Shown: positions 20,101-28,886, counted from the first letter of the stretch. The stretch is 64,000 bases of DNA from Flavobacteriales bacterium (GCA_020635715.1 JACJZG010000011.1:1-64000); one strand, 5' to 3'. Numbers and translations are program-made. Notes: a model not told the origin generated them from the letters alone.

Positions 20101-20469
20101 AGCATCGTTCCCCAGGAAGAAGTTCTCGTATCCCGGGCGCTGTTCTCCCACCTCCACCGTCAAGTTCGCTGAAGGCCCAACGAATCGCATACGCCAGGCA
20201 TGTGCGTTCAAGGGCTCGAGGCCATGCCCCTCTTCACCGGCCTCATGCACCCTATCATGCACCAGGTCCTCCAACCGTATCCAGGTCGCGCCTTCACGTT
20301 CGAAAAAGACGGTGGCTGCGTTCACGGAGGCTTTGAAAAGCACGGCCTCTTCCCACTGGCCCTGGTTCCGGGTAAAACGTACACGGTCCTCCGCAGGTCC
20401 CGAAGCCTGAATAGGACTCAATTGCACCGTGAAGACGATCGCAGGGAGAAGGGTCGGGATGTACTTCAT
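17125..20469 (-). CDS. DUF7948/SBBP/PKD T9SS type B protein, copy 2
   Basis: An 1,114-residue paralogue of the gene immediately downstream, with the same domain order: signal peptide (1-22), DUF7948 ('VRFTRNQGQWEEAVLFKAS' onward), SBBP propeller repeats, PKD domains (WIWDFGDGSPAVE and 'HIWEISDGTVYTAD'), a cadherin-like stretch, and the type B export domain (YIPNAFSPNGDGINDTF, IYDRWGERIFYS, HVTVVR). Long segments are nearly identical in wording to copy 1 (for example TLSGATGSSNYGHCATYDDF against TYSGATGSSVYGHCAAFDDF), so this is a tandem duplication followed by divergence. Spacing between copies is under 50 bp, so cotranscription is likely. Confidence 0.87.
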   Translation of the reverse strand: MKYIPTLLPAIVFTVQLSPIQASGPAEDRVRFTRNQGQWEEAVLFKASVNAATVFFEREGATWIRLEDLVHDRVHEAGEEGHGLEPLNAHAWRMRFVGPSANLTVEVGEQRPGYENFFLGNDARRWRSRVPAFKGVRYKGVWPGVDVEYRTVGGDLKYDVLLAPGADPAQVAMAYEGADGMTINVDGELVLQTSVGEVKELAPVAFYSDGAHEAVTCRYRLHGSVLGFVLGAEVDRSRPITIDPVLIASTLSGATGSSNYGHCATYDDFENIYTGARNFGPTYPATVGAFQVTMGGGGTDMSFSKYNPDGSELLWASYLGGSSGENPHSMIVNSNGELCIMGTTSSANFPVTPGALDNTLAGTDIVVTHFSADGASLVGSSFVGGQGEDGYNNMFANYGEAYRGEIFLDGSNNIIVASCSSSQDFPVTSGCLQPTLGGGQDAVVFVIDPTCSTMLYATFLGGAQDDNALGVRIAVGGELLVTGSTESSDFPVTAGTVAPAYLGGERDGYVVRLAADLSSMTAGSFFGTNESDRSYFIDTDLNDDIWIYGQTEGVVPIVPSGTYGVANGPIFIAKFTADLTAMPVTTTLGGTLGWDGSPGGAVPVAFLVDVCGNIYLSSYNSSDGLPLSADALYQDGSFYLAVFEPEMTQQIYGTYYGGSHVDGGTSRFDKNGVVYQGVCSGTGSLQTTSWAYATNQSIGWDIGVFKIDFGVAGVNAAGASAINTGCAPIQVDFSNESTGDTWIWDFGDGSPAVEVFEPSHLYTQPGEYVVRLIAMDSLACNLADTTYFNITIGAQQPVAAGLDWEQAEDCTEMRIHAVNTSTGDPLDHIWEISDGTVYTADSIVHVFDTEGSYEVTLIAYDPTGCSQSDTITTIVNVAPIEFQPILEDRVLCPEWQFVTLDAGQYDGQYLWSTGATTSSIQVSVLGTFDVEVTNDEGCFGTATVSVLPPVPYDLEVVERTCPGQAVEVSIPLDDAQAYLWADGRTSRTVTLPGEDGHLEFIVIDRYGCSHADSAVVELYDNDTRMYIPNAFSPNGDGINDTFSFAGYGEKELDVTIYDRWGERIFYSASKSMPWDGTFNGGPAPNDLYVYVLNYTGMCTGTEQFSRIGHVTVVR

Positions 20470-20678
20470 GGTCGTTCGTTCAGGTCTAGAGAGTGACGCG
20501 CAAACGGTCGCTGACGTTGCTTCCGGGACCAGTGGCCTGAAGCACCCCCGACCTGAATGAACATATGCCTGATCCCCAGCGGCTAAGGTCGGCTTATGAA
20601 CGGCAGTTCGACAAGCTGATGCACCCGGGCGTGGAACGGGCTGGATGAACCGGGAAAAATGGACGACCGACCGATCAC

Positions 20679-22568
20679 CTACCTGAACTGCAGGTCGTAC
20701 AACTTGCGATAGGCGCCGTTCTGTTCCAGCAGGGAGTGGTGATCGCCCTGCTCCACGATACGTCCCTTGTCCAGCACGATGATCCTGTCCGCATCCTGGA
20801 TGGTGCTGAGGCGGTGAGCGATGACGATGCTGGTGCGGCCGGTGGTGATGCGTTCGATGGCCTGCTGGATGAGCTGCTCGCTGGTGCTGTCCACGCTGCT
20901 GGTGGCTTCGTCCAGGATGAGCACCTTGGGTTCGTTCACCGCGGCGCGGATGAAGGCTATGAGCTGTCGCTGACCAACGCTGAGGATGCCACCGCGCTCC
21001 ATGACAGGAGTATCGTAGCCCTGCGGCAGCCGTTGGATGAAGTCGTGCGCACCCACGGCCTTGGCCGCATCGATCACGCGATCCCGTGAGATGGTCGGAT
21101 CACCCAGTGTGATGTTGTTGTGCACCGTGTCGCTGAACAGGAAGACATCCTGGAGCACCACGCTGATGTTCTTCCGGAGGCTTGCCAGTGCATAGGAATC
21201 GATGGGATGACCGTCCAGGGTCACTTCACCGCGCTGGAACTCGTACGAACGGCTCAACACATTGATGATGCTGCTCTTGCCGGAACCCGTTGCCCCCACG
21301 AGCGCCACCATCTCACCGGCCTGCGCCTCGAAAGAGATGTCCCGCAGGACGAACTCCTCCTCCTCGTAAGCGAACCAGACCTGAGTGAACCGGACAGCGC
21401 CAAGCACATCGCGGGCCGAACGGTGGCCGGTATCGGGGATCGAAGCCTCCGTATCGAGCACTTTGAACACACGTTCGCTGCCCACCATGCCCATTTGGAG
21501 CACGTTGAACCGATCCGCCAGCTGACGGATGGGACGGAACAGCATGTTGATGAACAGGATGTATGCGAAGATGTCCCCGAGGGTGGCCTCACCCGCCAGC
21601 ACGTCCTTCACGCCCCACCATACGAGGAAGGCCAGTGAAATGGCACTGAGCACCTCCACCACCGGAAAGAAGATGCTGTACGCGAGCACCCCGCGGATAT
21701 GGGCCTTGCGGTGCTCGCGGTTGATCGCCTGGAACTTGCGCTGTTCCTGCTCCTCACGGCCGAAGAGCTGAACGATGGACATGCCCTGGATGTGCTCCTG
21801 GACAAAGGCGTTCAAGCGGGCCACCTGGGTGCGAACATCCTGGAAACTCTTCTGGATGCTGTTCTTGAAGATGTTGGTGCTCCAGAGCAGCAAGGGGATC
21901 GGCACCATGCTCAGCAGGGCCAGCTTCCAATTGTACACGAACATGACCACCACCACCACGAGCAACTTGAGGATGTCACCCATGATCATGAGGAGCCCTT
22001 GCGAGAAGATATCGTCGATGGTCTCGATATCACTGATCACGCGGGTGACGAGGGTGCCGATCGGAGTGCGGTCGAAGTAGCGCAACTTGAAACCGAGCAC
22101 CTTCGCATAGAGCTTCTGGCGCAGGTCGAAAGTGACGGCCTGCCCCAACCAGGCCGTCCAATAAGCCTGGTAATACTGGACCAATGCTTCCAACACGAGC
22201 AGAACAACGACGACGAGCGTGATCACCAGCACCAGTGTGCCCGAGCCGGGGCCCACCAACGCCTTGGTGACCCGCGCCGCCCAGGCGATGCTATGAGCGT
22301 TCCAGTTGGACTGGTCGGTAAGGACGAAGAGTTGATCATAGGCGGTGGCGGCCACATCGACCAACCAGCCGAGCATGATGGGCCGGATGACCCCGACAAT
22401 GCTGAGCACAAAGGTGAGCACGACCGCCAGCCAGAAGATCCCGCGATAGGGCTTGGTAAAGGCGAACACGCGGTTGAACAGGACGAGGTCGAAGGCCTTG
22501 CCCTGGGCGGTCGGCTCGGCCTGCTTGGCCGGTGCCTGCTGGGCTGCGGTGGCGTTACCTGCGCTCAT
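20679..22568 (-). CDS. ABC transporter, fused permease and ATPase (exporter type)
   Basis: A 629-residue type I ABC exporter half-transporter. The membrane domain (about 40-350) has six hydrophobic helices with an unusually long first extracytoplasmic loop (about 75-105). The ATPase domain has Walker A GATGSGKSS (425-433), a signature that reads LSVGQRQ (529-535) instead of LSGGQ, Walker B VLILDEA (549-555) and H-loop His585. Related proteins are annotated as MsbA or multidrug exporters; the cargo cannot be told. The Gly to Val change in the signature occurs in some heterodimeric exporters, yet no partner gene is adjacent. Its ATG overlaps the stop of truA (4 bp), so the two are cotranscribed. 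Confidence 0.88.
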   Translation of the reverse strand: MSAGNATAAQQAPAKQAEPTAQGKAFDLVLFNRVFAFTKPYRGIFWLAVVLTFVLSIVGVIRPIMLGWLVDVAATAYDQLFVLTDQSNWNAHSIAWAARVTKALVGPGSGTLVLVITLVVVVLLVLEALVQYYQAYWTAWLGQAVTFDLRQKLYAKVLGFKLRYFDRTPIGTLVTRVISDIETIDDIFSQGLLMIMGDILKLLVVVVVMFVYNWKLALLSMVPIPLLLWSTNIFKNSIQKSFQDVRTQVARLNAFVQEHIQGMSIVQLFGREEQEQRKFQAINREHRKAHIRGVLAYSIFFPVVEVLSAISLAFLVWWGVKDVLAGEATLGDIFAYILFINMLFRPIRQLADRFNVLQMGMVGSERVFKVLDTEASIPDTGHRSARDVLGAVRFTQVWFAYEEEEFVLRDISFEAQAGEMVALVGATGSGKSSIINVLSRSYEFQRGEVTLDGHPIDSYALASLRKNISVVLQDVFLFSDTVHNNITLGDPTISRDRVIDAAKAVGAHDFIQRLPQGYDTPVMERGGILSVGQRQLIAFIRAAVNEPKVLILDEATSSVDSTSEQLIQQAIERITTGRTSIVIAHRLSTIQDADRIIVLDKGRIVEQGDHHSLLEQNGAYRKLYDLQFR

Positions 22569-23332
22569 GCCTTGCCCGTGGGGATGAAGGGATAGATGAT
22601 GTGCTCAAGGTAAAGCCCCCGTGCCGGCGCACTCTTCCCTGCCGCGCTGCGGTCATGGGCGGCGATCACCGAGCGCATGCTTTCCGGAGCGGCCTGCCCC
22701 TTGCCAATGCGGATGCAGGTGCCCACGATGGCGCGTACCATGTTGCGCAGGAAGCGATCGGCGCGGATGTGGAAGCAGTAGCCGTTGGGGACCTCCTCCC
22801 ACTGCGCCAGCCGCACATCACAGAATGTGGTCTTCACATCGCTGCCCGCCTTGCAGAAGCTGCTGAAATCCTGCCTTCCGATCAGGTACGCGCAGGCAGT
22901 GTTCATGGCGACGATGTCCAGTGCGGGATGCAGCACATGCGCGCGGTCGGCCATGAAGGCATCCTTCCTGCGCAGGATGAGGTATTGATAGCCGCGCTCC
23001 GTTGCGCTGAACCGGGCATGAGCGTCATCGCTCACGGGGATCACCCGTTTGATGGCGATGCTATCGGGCAGCATGCTGTTCAGGCTGTATACGAGGCGCT
23101 CATCGATCACCTGGTCCGATGGGGCATCGAAGTGGAGGTAATAATCCAGCGCGTGTACGCCGGTATCAGTGCGGCCACAGCCCACCACGAAGAGGTCCGG
23201 AGCGTGGAGCGCGATGCGTAGGGCCTTCTCCACTTCTTCCTGAACGCTGGGTGCGGCCGGTTGCCGCTGCCACCCACGGTATGGGGTGCCGTCGTAGGCC
23301 AGTTGGAGGAAATAGCGCGGGAGGATCTCCAT
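22565..23332 (-). CDS. truA: tRNA pseudouridine synthase A
   Basis: A 255-residue enzyme that forms pseudouridine at tRNA positions 38-40. The catalytic motif GRTDTGVHA holds Asp56; the N-terminal block LQLAYDGTPYRGWQRQP and the C-terminal FLRNMVRAIVGT are diagnostic. Length is normal. It is first in a two-gene operon with the ABC exporter and divergent, by 59 bp, from the phosphoesterase gene. Confidence 0.95.
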   Translation of the reverse strand: MEILPRYFLQLAYDGTPYRGWQRQPAAPSVQEEVEKALRIALHAPDLFVVGCGRTDTGVHALDYYLHFDAPSDQVIDERLVYSLNSMLPDSIAIKRVIPVSDDAHARFSATERGYQYLILRRKDAFMADRAHVLHPALDIVAMNTACAYLIGRQDFSSFCKAGSDVKTTFCDVRLAQWEEVPNGYCFHIRADRFLRNMVRAIVGTCIRIGKGQAAPESMRSVIAAHDRSAAGKSAPARGLYLEHIIYPFIPTGKA

Positions 23333-23391
23333 GCACGAAGGCGCAAAGGTACCGGGCCAGGACGTGAAGCGAGCGTTCTTTCCTTTGTGCC

Positions 23392-23892
23392 ATGACCCGC
23401 ATCGGCCTCCTCAGCGACACCCATGGTTGGCTGGACCCGCGGATCAAGGAGCACTTCGCCGACAGGGATATCATCTGGCATGCCGGCGACCTGGGTCCTG
23501 GGGTGGCTGAGGAGCTCGCCGCTTGGAAGCCGCTCGTGGCCGTCCATGGCAACATCGACGATGCACGATGCAGGGCCACCTACCCGGAGCACCAGCGCTT
23601 CACCTTGGAAGGTGTGAGGGTATGGATGACCCATATCGCCGGGAAACCGCCGCGCTACACGCCGGAAGTCCTGAAGGAATTGCGCACCTGCCCCACCGAC
23701 CTCTTCATCTGTGGGCACTCGCACATCTGTGCCGTTCGGTTCGACGAGGCGGTGAATTGCCTGTACATGAACCCGGGAGCGGCCGGAAGGCATGGCTGGC
23801 ACCAAGTACGCACCCTCCTGCGCTTCGAGCTGGAGGCGGGCAAGGTGCTTGGCCTGGAGGTGATCGAGCTGGGCAAGCGTGGCGCCGATTGA
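23392..23892 (+). CDS. YfcE/MJ0936-type metallophosphoesterase
   Basis: A 166-residue calcineurin-like phosphoesterase. Metal ligands are visible in order: LLSDTHG (D, H), HAGDLG (D), VHGNID (N), 'WMTHIAG' (H) and ICGHSHI (GHxH). The protein is compact and lacks a cap domain, like the YfcE/MJ0936 group of broad phosphodiesterases. Physiological substrate unknown. Divergent from truA; the following FtsB-like gene begins 76 bp downstream on the same strand. Confidence 0.9.
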   Translation: MTRIGLLSDTHGWLDPRIKEHFADRDIIWHAGDLGPGVAEELAAWKPLVAVHGNIDDARCRATYPEHQRFTLEGVRVWMTHIAGKPPRYTPEVLKELRTCPTDLFICGHSHICAVRFDEAVNCLYMNPGAAGRHGWHQVRTLLRFELEAGKVLGLEVIELGKRGAD

Positions 23893-23967
23893 ACCGAACA
23901 GGGGATCGTGGAATACCGATCCGCCCCGAGAACGCGTTCCACCCGGGACCGCGATAGCTTCGCTGCC

Positions 23968-24303
23968 ATGGACCGCCTGCTCTCACACATCCCCGCTCGT
24001 CTGCGCAACCGTTACGCGGCCACGGCATTGGGGCTGCTGTGCTGGATCATCTTCTTCGACCGCAGTGATGCCTGGACGACCTTCAAGAACCGGCGGGAGC
24101 TGGGTCGGATGGAAGAGCAGCGGGAGTTCTACGTGCGGGAGATCGCACGAACCAAGGAACAACTCGTGGAACTAGGAAGCGACAAGGAGCTGTTGGAGAA
24201 GTTCGCCCGGGAGCGCTACCTGATGAAGCGCGACAACGAGGACATCTTCGTGCTCGTGCCCGAGAAGAAGGATCGACAGGCTACTCGGACAGACAGCAAT
24301 TGA
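23968..24303 (+). CDS. FtsB/DivIC-like septum formation initiator
   Basis: A 111-residue bitopic protein (ATG at 23968). One membrane helix (about residues 17-35, TALGLLCWIIFFDRSDAW) is followed by a coiled coil (RRELGRMEEQREFYVREIAR) and the short conserved block EKFARERYLMKRDNEDIF, which is the DivIC/FtsB signature in Bacteroidota. It should join FtsL and FtsQ in the division complex. The 3' end overlaps by 23 bp the convergent SGNH-like gene. Confidence 0.85.
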   Translation: MDRLLSHIPARLRNRYAATALGLLCWIIFFDRSDAWTTFKNRRELGRMEEQREFYVREIARTKEQLVELGSDKELLEKFARERYLMKRDNEDIFVLVPEKKDRQATRTDSN

Positions 24304-25249
24304 CGGAAGGGTTACTGCAAAGATCGCGTATCAGCTGTTCTGTCCGCAGCCGGCGTCCCGCTCCGCGCAGATGGTAGTGCGTATCATGGAAGGCCGTATC
24401 CGGGAACACATAGGCGCTGGGGTCCCCGAGCAAGGGATGACCGGCTTGTGCCATGCGCCGGGCGACAACATCCTCCACGTCGGGCCTGCGGCTCGAGGCG
24501 GCCACGCAAGGCCAGACGAAGACCACCTGTGCCTGGTGCACCGCGGCGCTGTCCACCAGCTCCTGCGCCAGCGGTAGGAAGTCATCCCCGAAGACCGGGG
24601 ACTTGTACTCGACAGGTTGTTGCTTCTCCGGGCCCCGTTGTGGCAGGCCGATGTGGGCCACCATGTCTCCGCGATCATTGAAGCCATCCGCGCGGTACAC
24701 CCGTTCCTGCCCTTCTCCCTTTCGCTCGCCCAGAAGCTCCTTCCAAGCGGCTTGCAGGCGCAGAATGGCCACATCGGCGATCACGCGTGGACGACGGTAC
24801 CAGGGCAACGCACGGATGGCACCCGGCGCACGGTCCACGGTGAGCACATGCACATCATTGTCCCGGATGGCCTCGCGGAACGCCGAATACTCGAAGGAGG
24901 CGATCACCAGATCATCCGGCCCCAAGTGGCCTTTCACCTCATTCACCATGAACTCCACCCCAAGGTTGGCATGGATGGTCATGTTCACCACGGGCCTGCA
25001 GAGGGCCTGTTCCAAGGCTTCGCTGTCCATGCCGAAGGTGGCGTTGCTCCCTCCGATGATCACCACCTTGGGAGAAGGAAGTGCGGCCAGTCGGGCCTCC
25101 TTGGCTGCCACCGCGCCGTGGTAATCGATCACCGAAGCATGATGGCCGTTGTGGAAGGCACATACCAACAGCATGCCCACCACGCCCGCGCCCAGCAACG
25201 CACGGCCGAAGAGGCGCAGCGGCTCAGAATTGGAAGTAGATGAACTCAT
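24281..25249 (-). CDS. SGNH-hydrolase-like protein paired with MBOAT
   Basis: About 322 residues with one N-terminal membrane anchor (LGAGVVGMLLVCAF). A block KVVIIGGSNATFGMD resembles the first SGNH block (here GGSN rather than GDS) and the C-terminal DTHYHLRGAGRR resembles the terminal Asp-x-x-His pair of that fold. Such proteins (AlgX/DltD-like or unnamed) are commonly encoded after MBOAT O-acyltransferases and complete acyl transfer in the periplasm. ATG 25249 is preferred over 25264; both overlap the end of the MBOAT gene, indicating coupled translation. Polymer target unknown. Confidence 0.65.
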   Translation of the reverse strand: MSSSTSNSEPLRLFGRALLGAGVVGMLLVCAFHNGHHASVIDYHGAVAAKEARLAALPSPKVVIIGGSNATFGMDSEALEQALCRPVVNMTIHANLGVEFMVNEVKGHLGPDDLVIASFEYSAFREAIRDNDVHVLTVDRAPGAIRALPWYRRPRVIADVAILRLQAAWKELLGERKGEGQERVYRADGFNDRGDMVAHIGLPQRGPEKQQPVEYKSPVFGDDFLPLAQELVDSAAVHQAQVVFVWPCVAASSRRPDVEDVVARRMAQAGHPLLGDPSAYVFPDTAFHDTHYHLRGAGRRLRTEQLIRDLCSNPSVNCCLSE

Positions 25250-26645
25250 GGGTGGTCTGCACATCCATGTACAGCAGGATCAGCAGGGTGATGAAGGTGT
25301 ATATGGCCCAGCGGAACACGGGTGATCGAGGAAGAAGCGCCAGGGCGTGCGGTCGTTGACGCGACTTCCATTCTAGCAGCACCATGGCCACGATCAACCA
25401 GGTCACATGCTGTTTCATCCAATAGAGGACGATACCAGGATGCAGGGCCGCATGGAGCAGCATGTACTTGAGGTAGGCCAGGGCCTGTGCCACGCCGGGT
25501 GCCCGGAAGAAGACCCAGGCCAGCACTACCAGCAGGAAGGTCACCGCGATAGCCGGCAGGTCGCGGAGGCTGGGGTCGTCGCGGCGGGCCCGATCATCGC
25601 GCAGGATGGTGGGCAGGTAGTAGGCGCCATGCAACAAGCCCCAGGTCACGAAGGTCCAGTTGGCCCCGTGCCAGAGGCCGCTCACCGCGAAGGTGATCAT
25701 GATGTTGCGGAACCGGCCCAGCTTGTTGCGCCAGCCGCCGAGAGGCATGTACACATTGTCCCGGAACCAGGAGCTGAGGGAGATATGCCAGCGCCGCCAG
25801 AACTCCGGGATGTCGCGGGAGAAATAGGGATACGCGAAGTTGCGGCTGAGCCGGAAGCCGAAGAGCCGGGCACAGCCGATGGCGATGTCGCTGTAACCAC
25901 TGAAGTCACCGTAGATCTGGAACGCGAAGAAGAAGGCGCCGAAGAAGAGCGTGAGGCCGGGTGTGCTGTCCACGGGGGAGTCGAAGATGCGGTCCACGAT
26001 GGGGCCACAACCATCCGCGATCACCATCTTCTTGAAGAAGCCCCACAGCATCTGGCGAAGCCCGTCCGTGGCCTGTGCACGATCGAATCGACGCGGAGCC
26101 TGGAACTGCGGCAGCAGATCCACCGCACGTTCAATGGGTCCGGCGACAAGCTGCGGAAAGAGGCTCACGAAGGCGAGGAACTCCACCGGCCGTGGCGTGG
26201 CCTTCAGGCGTCCGCGGTACACATCAATGGTATAGCTGAGGGATTGGAAAGTGTAGAAGCTGATGCCAATGGGAAGAATAAGATCCAGCGTAGGCAGATC
26301 GGGCCGCATGCCAAGACCAAGCATCAGGCCCTCGAGCCCCTCTCGGAAGAAGTTGAAGTATTTGAACAAGGCCAGTACGCCCAGGTTGGCAACAAGACTG
26401 AGGACGAGCAAGGTCTTCTTCCGCCTTCCGGGGTGCGAGCGGTCTATGGCCAGCGCCAGGAGGAAGTCGAGCAGGGAACTACCGATGAGCAGGGCCAGGA
26501 AGCGAGCATCCCACCAGCCATAGAACACGTAGCTGGCCAGCAGGATGAAGAGGTTCTGCAGGCGCAGGTCCCGGTTGGCCGCGTACCAGTACAGCAGGAA
26601 CACGACCGGCAGAAAGACCAGGAAGGCGAAAGAAGGGAAGAGCAT
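25224..26645 (-). CDS. MBOAT family O-acyltransferase (AlgI/DltB-like)
   Basis: A 473-residue polytopic membrane protein. The family core is clear: WRRWHISLSSWFRDNVYMPL and, after it, SGLWHGANWTFVTWGLLHG, where the His of LWHG is the conserved catalytic residue. At least ten hydrophobic helices are seen. It moves acyl groups across the inner membrane to a polysaccharide or protein acceptor, together with the adjacent SGNH-like protein. The acceptor is not identifiable, as there are no polysaccharide synthesis genes nearby. Confidence 0.9.
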   Translation of the reverse strand: MLFPSFAFLVFLPVVFLLYWYAANRDLRLQNLFILLASYVFYGWWDARFLALLIGSSLLDFLLALAIDRSHPGRRKKTLLVLSLVANLGVLALFKYFNFFREGLEGLMLGLGMRPDLPTLDLILPIGISFYTFQSLSYTIDVYRGRLKATPRPVEFLAFVSLFPQLVAGPIERAVDLLPQFQAPRRFDRAQATDGLRQMLWGFFKKMVIADGCGPIVDRIFDSPVDSTPGLTLFFGAFFFAFQIYGDFSGYSDIAIGCARLFGFRLSRNFAYPYFSRDIPEFWRRWHISLSSWFRDNVYMPLGGWRNKLGRFRNIMITFAVSGLWHGANWTFVTWGLLHGAYYLPTILRDDRARRDDPSLRDLPAIAVTFLLVVLAWVFFRAPGVAQALAYLKYMLLHAALHPGIVLYWMKQHVTWLIVAMVLLEWKSRQRPHALALLPRSPVFRWAIYTFITLLILLYMDVQTTHEFIYFQF

Positions 26646-26702
26646 CCTGGGCGTGACCGCTGCAGGGTCTTCTGCGAATGTAGCGGTCGCTTCCGAACCG
26701 GG

Positions 26703-27781
26703 TCAGAACCGCGCGGCCATCGAGACCGTGAAGGAGGTATTGTCCCTGGCCGGGCCATGCACGCTCTCGAACACCGGATCAACGCCATGAAAGATCCGAC
26801 CCTCGAAACGCACGAACGCGTCGGGCATCACTTCGATGTCCATGCCGAGCGAGTAACCCACCGTAGTGAGTCCGTGTGGCGTTCCGGTGTATAGGATCAC
26901 CTGCTGATCATCACTGTAGTACTCCGCCCGCACCACGGTCGCGACGCCATTCTTCAACCTCCGCCGAAGAACGCCGACACAGCCCTGCCAGTCGTCCCAA
27001 GCTCCCCTACCATTCTCCTGCAGGCCGATGTCGGCACCCAATTGGGCACACCACTTCGCCCCTTCCCATGACCACCAGAGGTTGTTGAACACGCGATAGT
27101 AGCCCAGACTATCCGGCGTGTCGCTCCCGAGGAAGGTGCTCCAATTGAGCTTCATGCCCTTCCTTGGAGACCACAGGGCCTGCGTACCAAAGCATGGGGT
27201 ATTGTTCTGCACCCGACGAAGACGCTGCAAGCCGTTGTTGAAGACAGCCGCGAACTCCCAACGGGACGAGACGGTCCAGGTGAGCTTGGCGCCACTGAGG
27301 TAGTACGGCGAGTTCTCTGCGATGACCGTCCTGGTCAATGTCCAGTTCTCGATACCGATGGCGCTCTCCATGCCGATGTGGGAAGGGAAGATGCCCGCAT
27401 CCACCCACAGCTCCTTCTTCTTGGACACTTTCATTCCTACACGTGCCTCGAACACGTTGCGCAGCAACTCGGGTTCACCGATCAGGTTCGCCTGGGCGTA
27501 GGTACCTGCCATCAGGCCCAATGCGCTCCGGACCCGGTCCCGTGTGAAGTCGGCGCGTACAAGTCCCAAATTGAGGTCCACCTCGTTGTGCCGGTCGTAC
27601 TGATAGAGGAATTGCGGACGCTCGTCATCCGCCGGATGCCAGAGATCGTATGCGTAGTAAACGTCCACGAACGCCGACAGCTTGATCGCGCTCTTTAGGC
27701 TATCAAGACGGACCGTTCAGCACACAGCACCGGGGATGCCGTGCCGAGCAATACGAACGGCAGGACGGAAGCCTGGCCCAT
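26703..27781 (-). CDS. Outer membrane beta-barrel porin (OmpL-like), one frameshift near the signal peptide
   Basis: The barrel part (to about 27668) is rich in alternating aromatic strands and ends in a C-terminal Phe (SMAARF), as expected for outer membrane barrels. 'SAFVDVYYAYDL' and 'IFPSHIGMESAIGIENWTLT' match the Bacteroidota putative beta-barrel porin-2 (bbp2) pattern. A signal peptide (MGQASVLPFVLLGTASPVLC, start 27781) lies just upstream in another frame; joining needs one added base near 27704-27709 so that it continues into DSLKSAIKLSAFVDVYY. As with other breaks in this window, a sequence error is likely. About 359 residues once corrected. Confidence 0.75.
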
Positions 27782-27795
27782 CGGGAGGTCTTGTC

Positions 27796-28281
27796 TCAGT
27801 GGTGATGTCCGCCCGGGCCATGTACATGTCCATGCGCCAATTCCTCCTCCGTGGCCGCACGCACATCCGTGATCTCCACATTGAAGTGCAGGGTGACCCC
27901 GGCCAGCGGGTGGTTCCCATTGAGGGCCACGATGCCATCCTCCACGCTGATAACGGTGAACACCCCCATGTCGCCCTGCTCGGAAGTGCCGGCCTGGAAC
28001 TGCATCCCGGGCTCCACGATCTGGCCACCGAACCGGTCCACCGGCACTTTGTGCACCAACGAGGGATCGAGCTCGCCATAACCTTCGGCCGCGGGTACCA
28101 CGGCCTGCACCTTGTCCCCCGCCTGGCGTCCTTCCAGTTGTTTCTCCAGACCCGGAACGATCATCTGGTGGCCTTGGATGTACGCGAAGGCATCACGGCC
28201 GGCACTGGTATCCAGCAATTTGCCATCGGCATCATTGAGCGTGTAGTGGAACGAGACAACGGAGTTCTTGGTGATGTGCAT
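27796..28281 (-). CDS. FKBP-type peptidyl-prolyl isomerase with His-rich tail (SlyD-like)
   Basis: A 161-residue cytoplasmic isomerase/chaperone. The FKBP part begins 'VVSFHYTLNDADGKLLDTS'; 'IVPGLEKQLEGRQAGDK' is the domain boundary where the insert-in-flap domain begins, as in SlyD. The C-terminus carries a metal-binding tail (AHGHVHGPGGHHH), which in SlyD binds nickel and other metals. No hydrogenase genes are nearby. It lies just downstream of a Cys/His-rich secreted protein, which may hint at metal handling. Confidence 0.88.
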   Translation of the reverse strand: MHITKNSVVSFHYTLNDADGKLLDTSAGRDAFAYIQGHQMIVPGLEKQLEGRQAGDKVQAVVPAAEGYGELDPSLVHKVPVDRFGGQIVEPGMQFQAGTSEQGDMGVFTVISVEDGIVALNGNHPLAGVTLHFNVEITDVRAATEEELAHGHVHGPGGHHH

Positions 28282-28322
28282 GGGCTAAAGGTAGGGTGGT
28301 GACCCCGATGGGCGTAAAGGAA

Positions 28323-28348
28323 GAAGCCCCGCCGATGGGCAGGGCTTC
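28323..28348 (-). terminator. Hairpin terminator after the Cys/His-rich gene
   Basis: A stem of GAAGCCC and GGGCTTC with an inner GCC/GGC extension lies 16 bp after the stop of the minus-strand gene at 28365; on that strand it is followed by a pyrimidine-rich TTCTTCCTTT tail. Confidence 0.65.
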
Positions 28349-28364
28349 GAAGTCGAGTCGATGA

Positions 28365-28784
28365 TCAGTGTGCGTGCGCGTGGCAGGCTTCCGAGCAGGT
28401 GTGTCCGGCTTCGCCACAGGCATAGGCATGCACCCCATCCTTGCAGGCCTCGGTGCACATGTGCTCCTTCAGCTCGGCATGTTCCTCACCGTGTGCATGG
28501 CCATGGCCTTCAGCCTTGGCACCATGGCAGCTAGAGGCACTGGCCTTTCCGGCGCAGCAGCCAGCTCCTTTCGGCGCATCTGCGGCGTCCGCATGCCCTT
28601 CCTTGCCATGTTCGGCCGAAGCTTTGGCTTTGCCGGCGCAACAGCCGGCCTTACCCGCTTCACCCTTGCTGCATTCCTTCACCTTCTCGGCCTTCGCCGG
28701 CTCGTCGGTCTCCTTCGAGGTGGTCTGTGCGTTCAATACACCAGCGAAAGCCACGCAGGTGAGCAGAGCGAGTAACTTCTTCAT
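28365..28784 (-). CDS. Secreted Cys/His/Lys-rich low-complexity protein
   Basis: A 139-residue protein with a signal peptide (MKKLLALLTCVAFAGVLNAQ) and a mature part made almost only of Ala, Lys, Glu, Gly, His and Cys. It has repeated modules: AGCCAGKA twice, HGHAHGEEHAE, and a C-terminal series of Cys-x3-Cys/His motifs (CTEACKDGVHAYACGEAGHTC). I know no named family. The spacing suggests metal binding (copper or zinc) in the periplasm. It precedes the His-tailed FKBP on the same strand, separated by a terminator-like hairpin. Confidence 0.7.
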   Translation of the reverse strand: MKKLLALLTCVAFAGVLNAQTTSKETDEPAKAEKVKECSKGEAGKAGCCAGKAKASAEHGKEGHADAADAPKGAGCCAGKASASSCHGAKAEGHGHAHGEEHAELKEHMCTEACKDGVHAYACGEAGHTCSEACHAHAH

Positions 28785-28886
28785 GTTCGTTGTTGGGTTG
28801 GGGTGTTCAACGCAAAGACCGGACCGGTCGTTGCATCCGGCGCAAGGTAGGCAAAGCCGGATGGTGAAGGTTTGATGGATGGCAGG

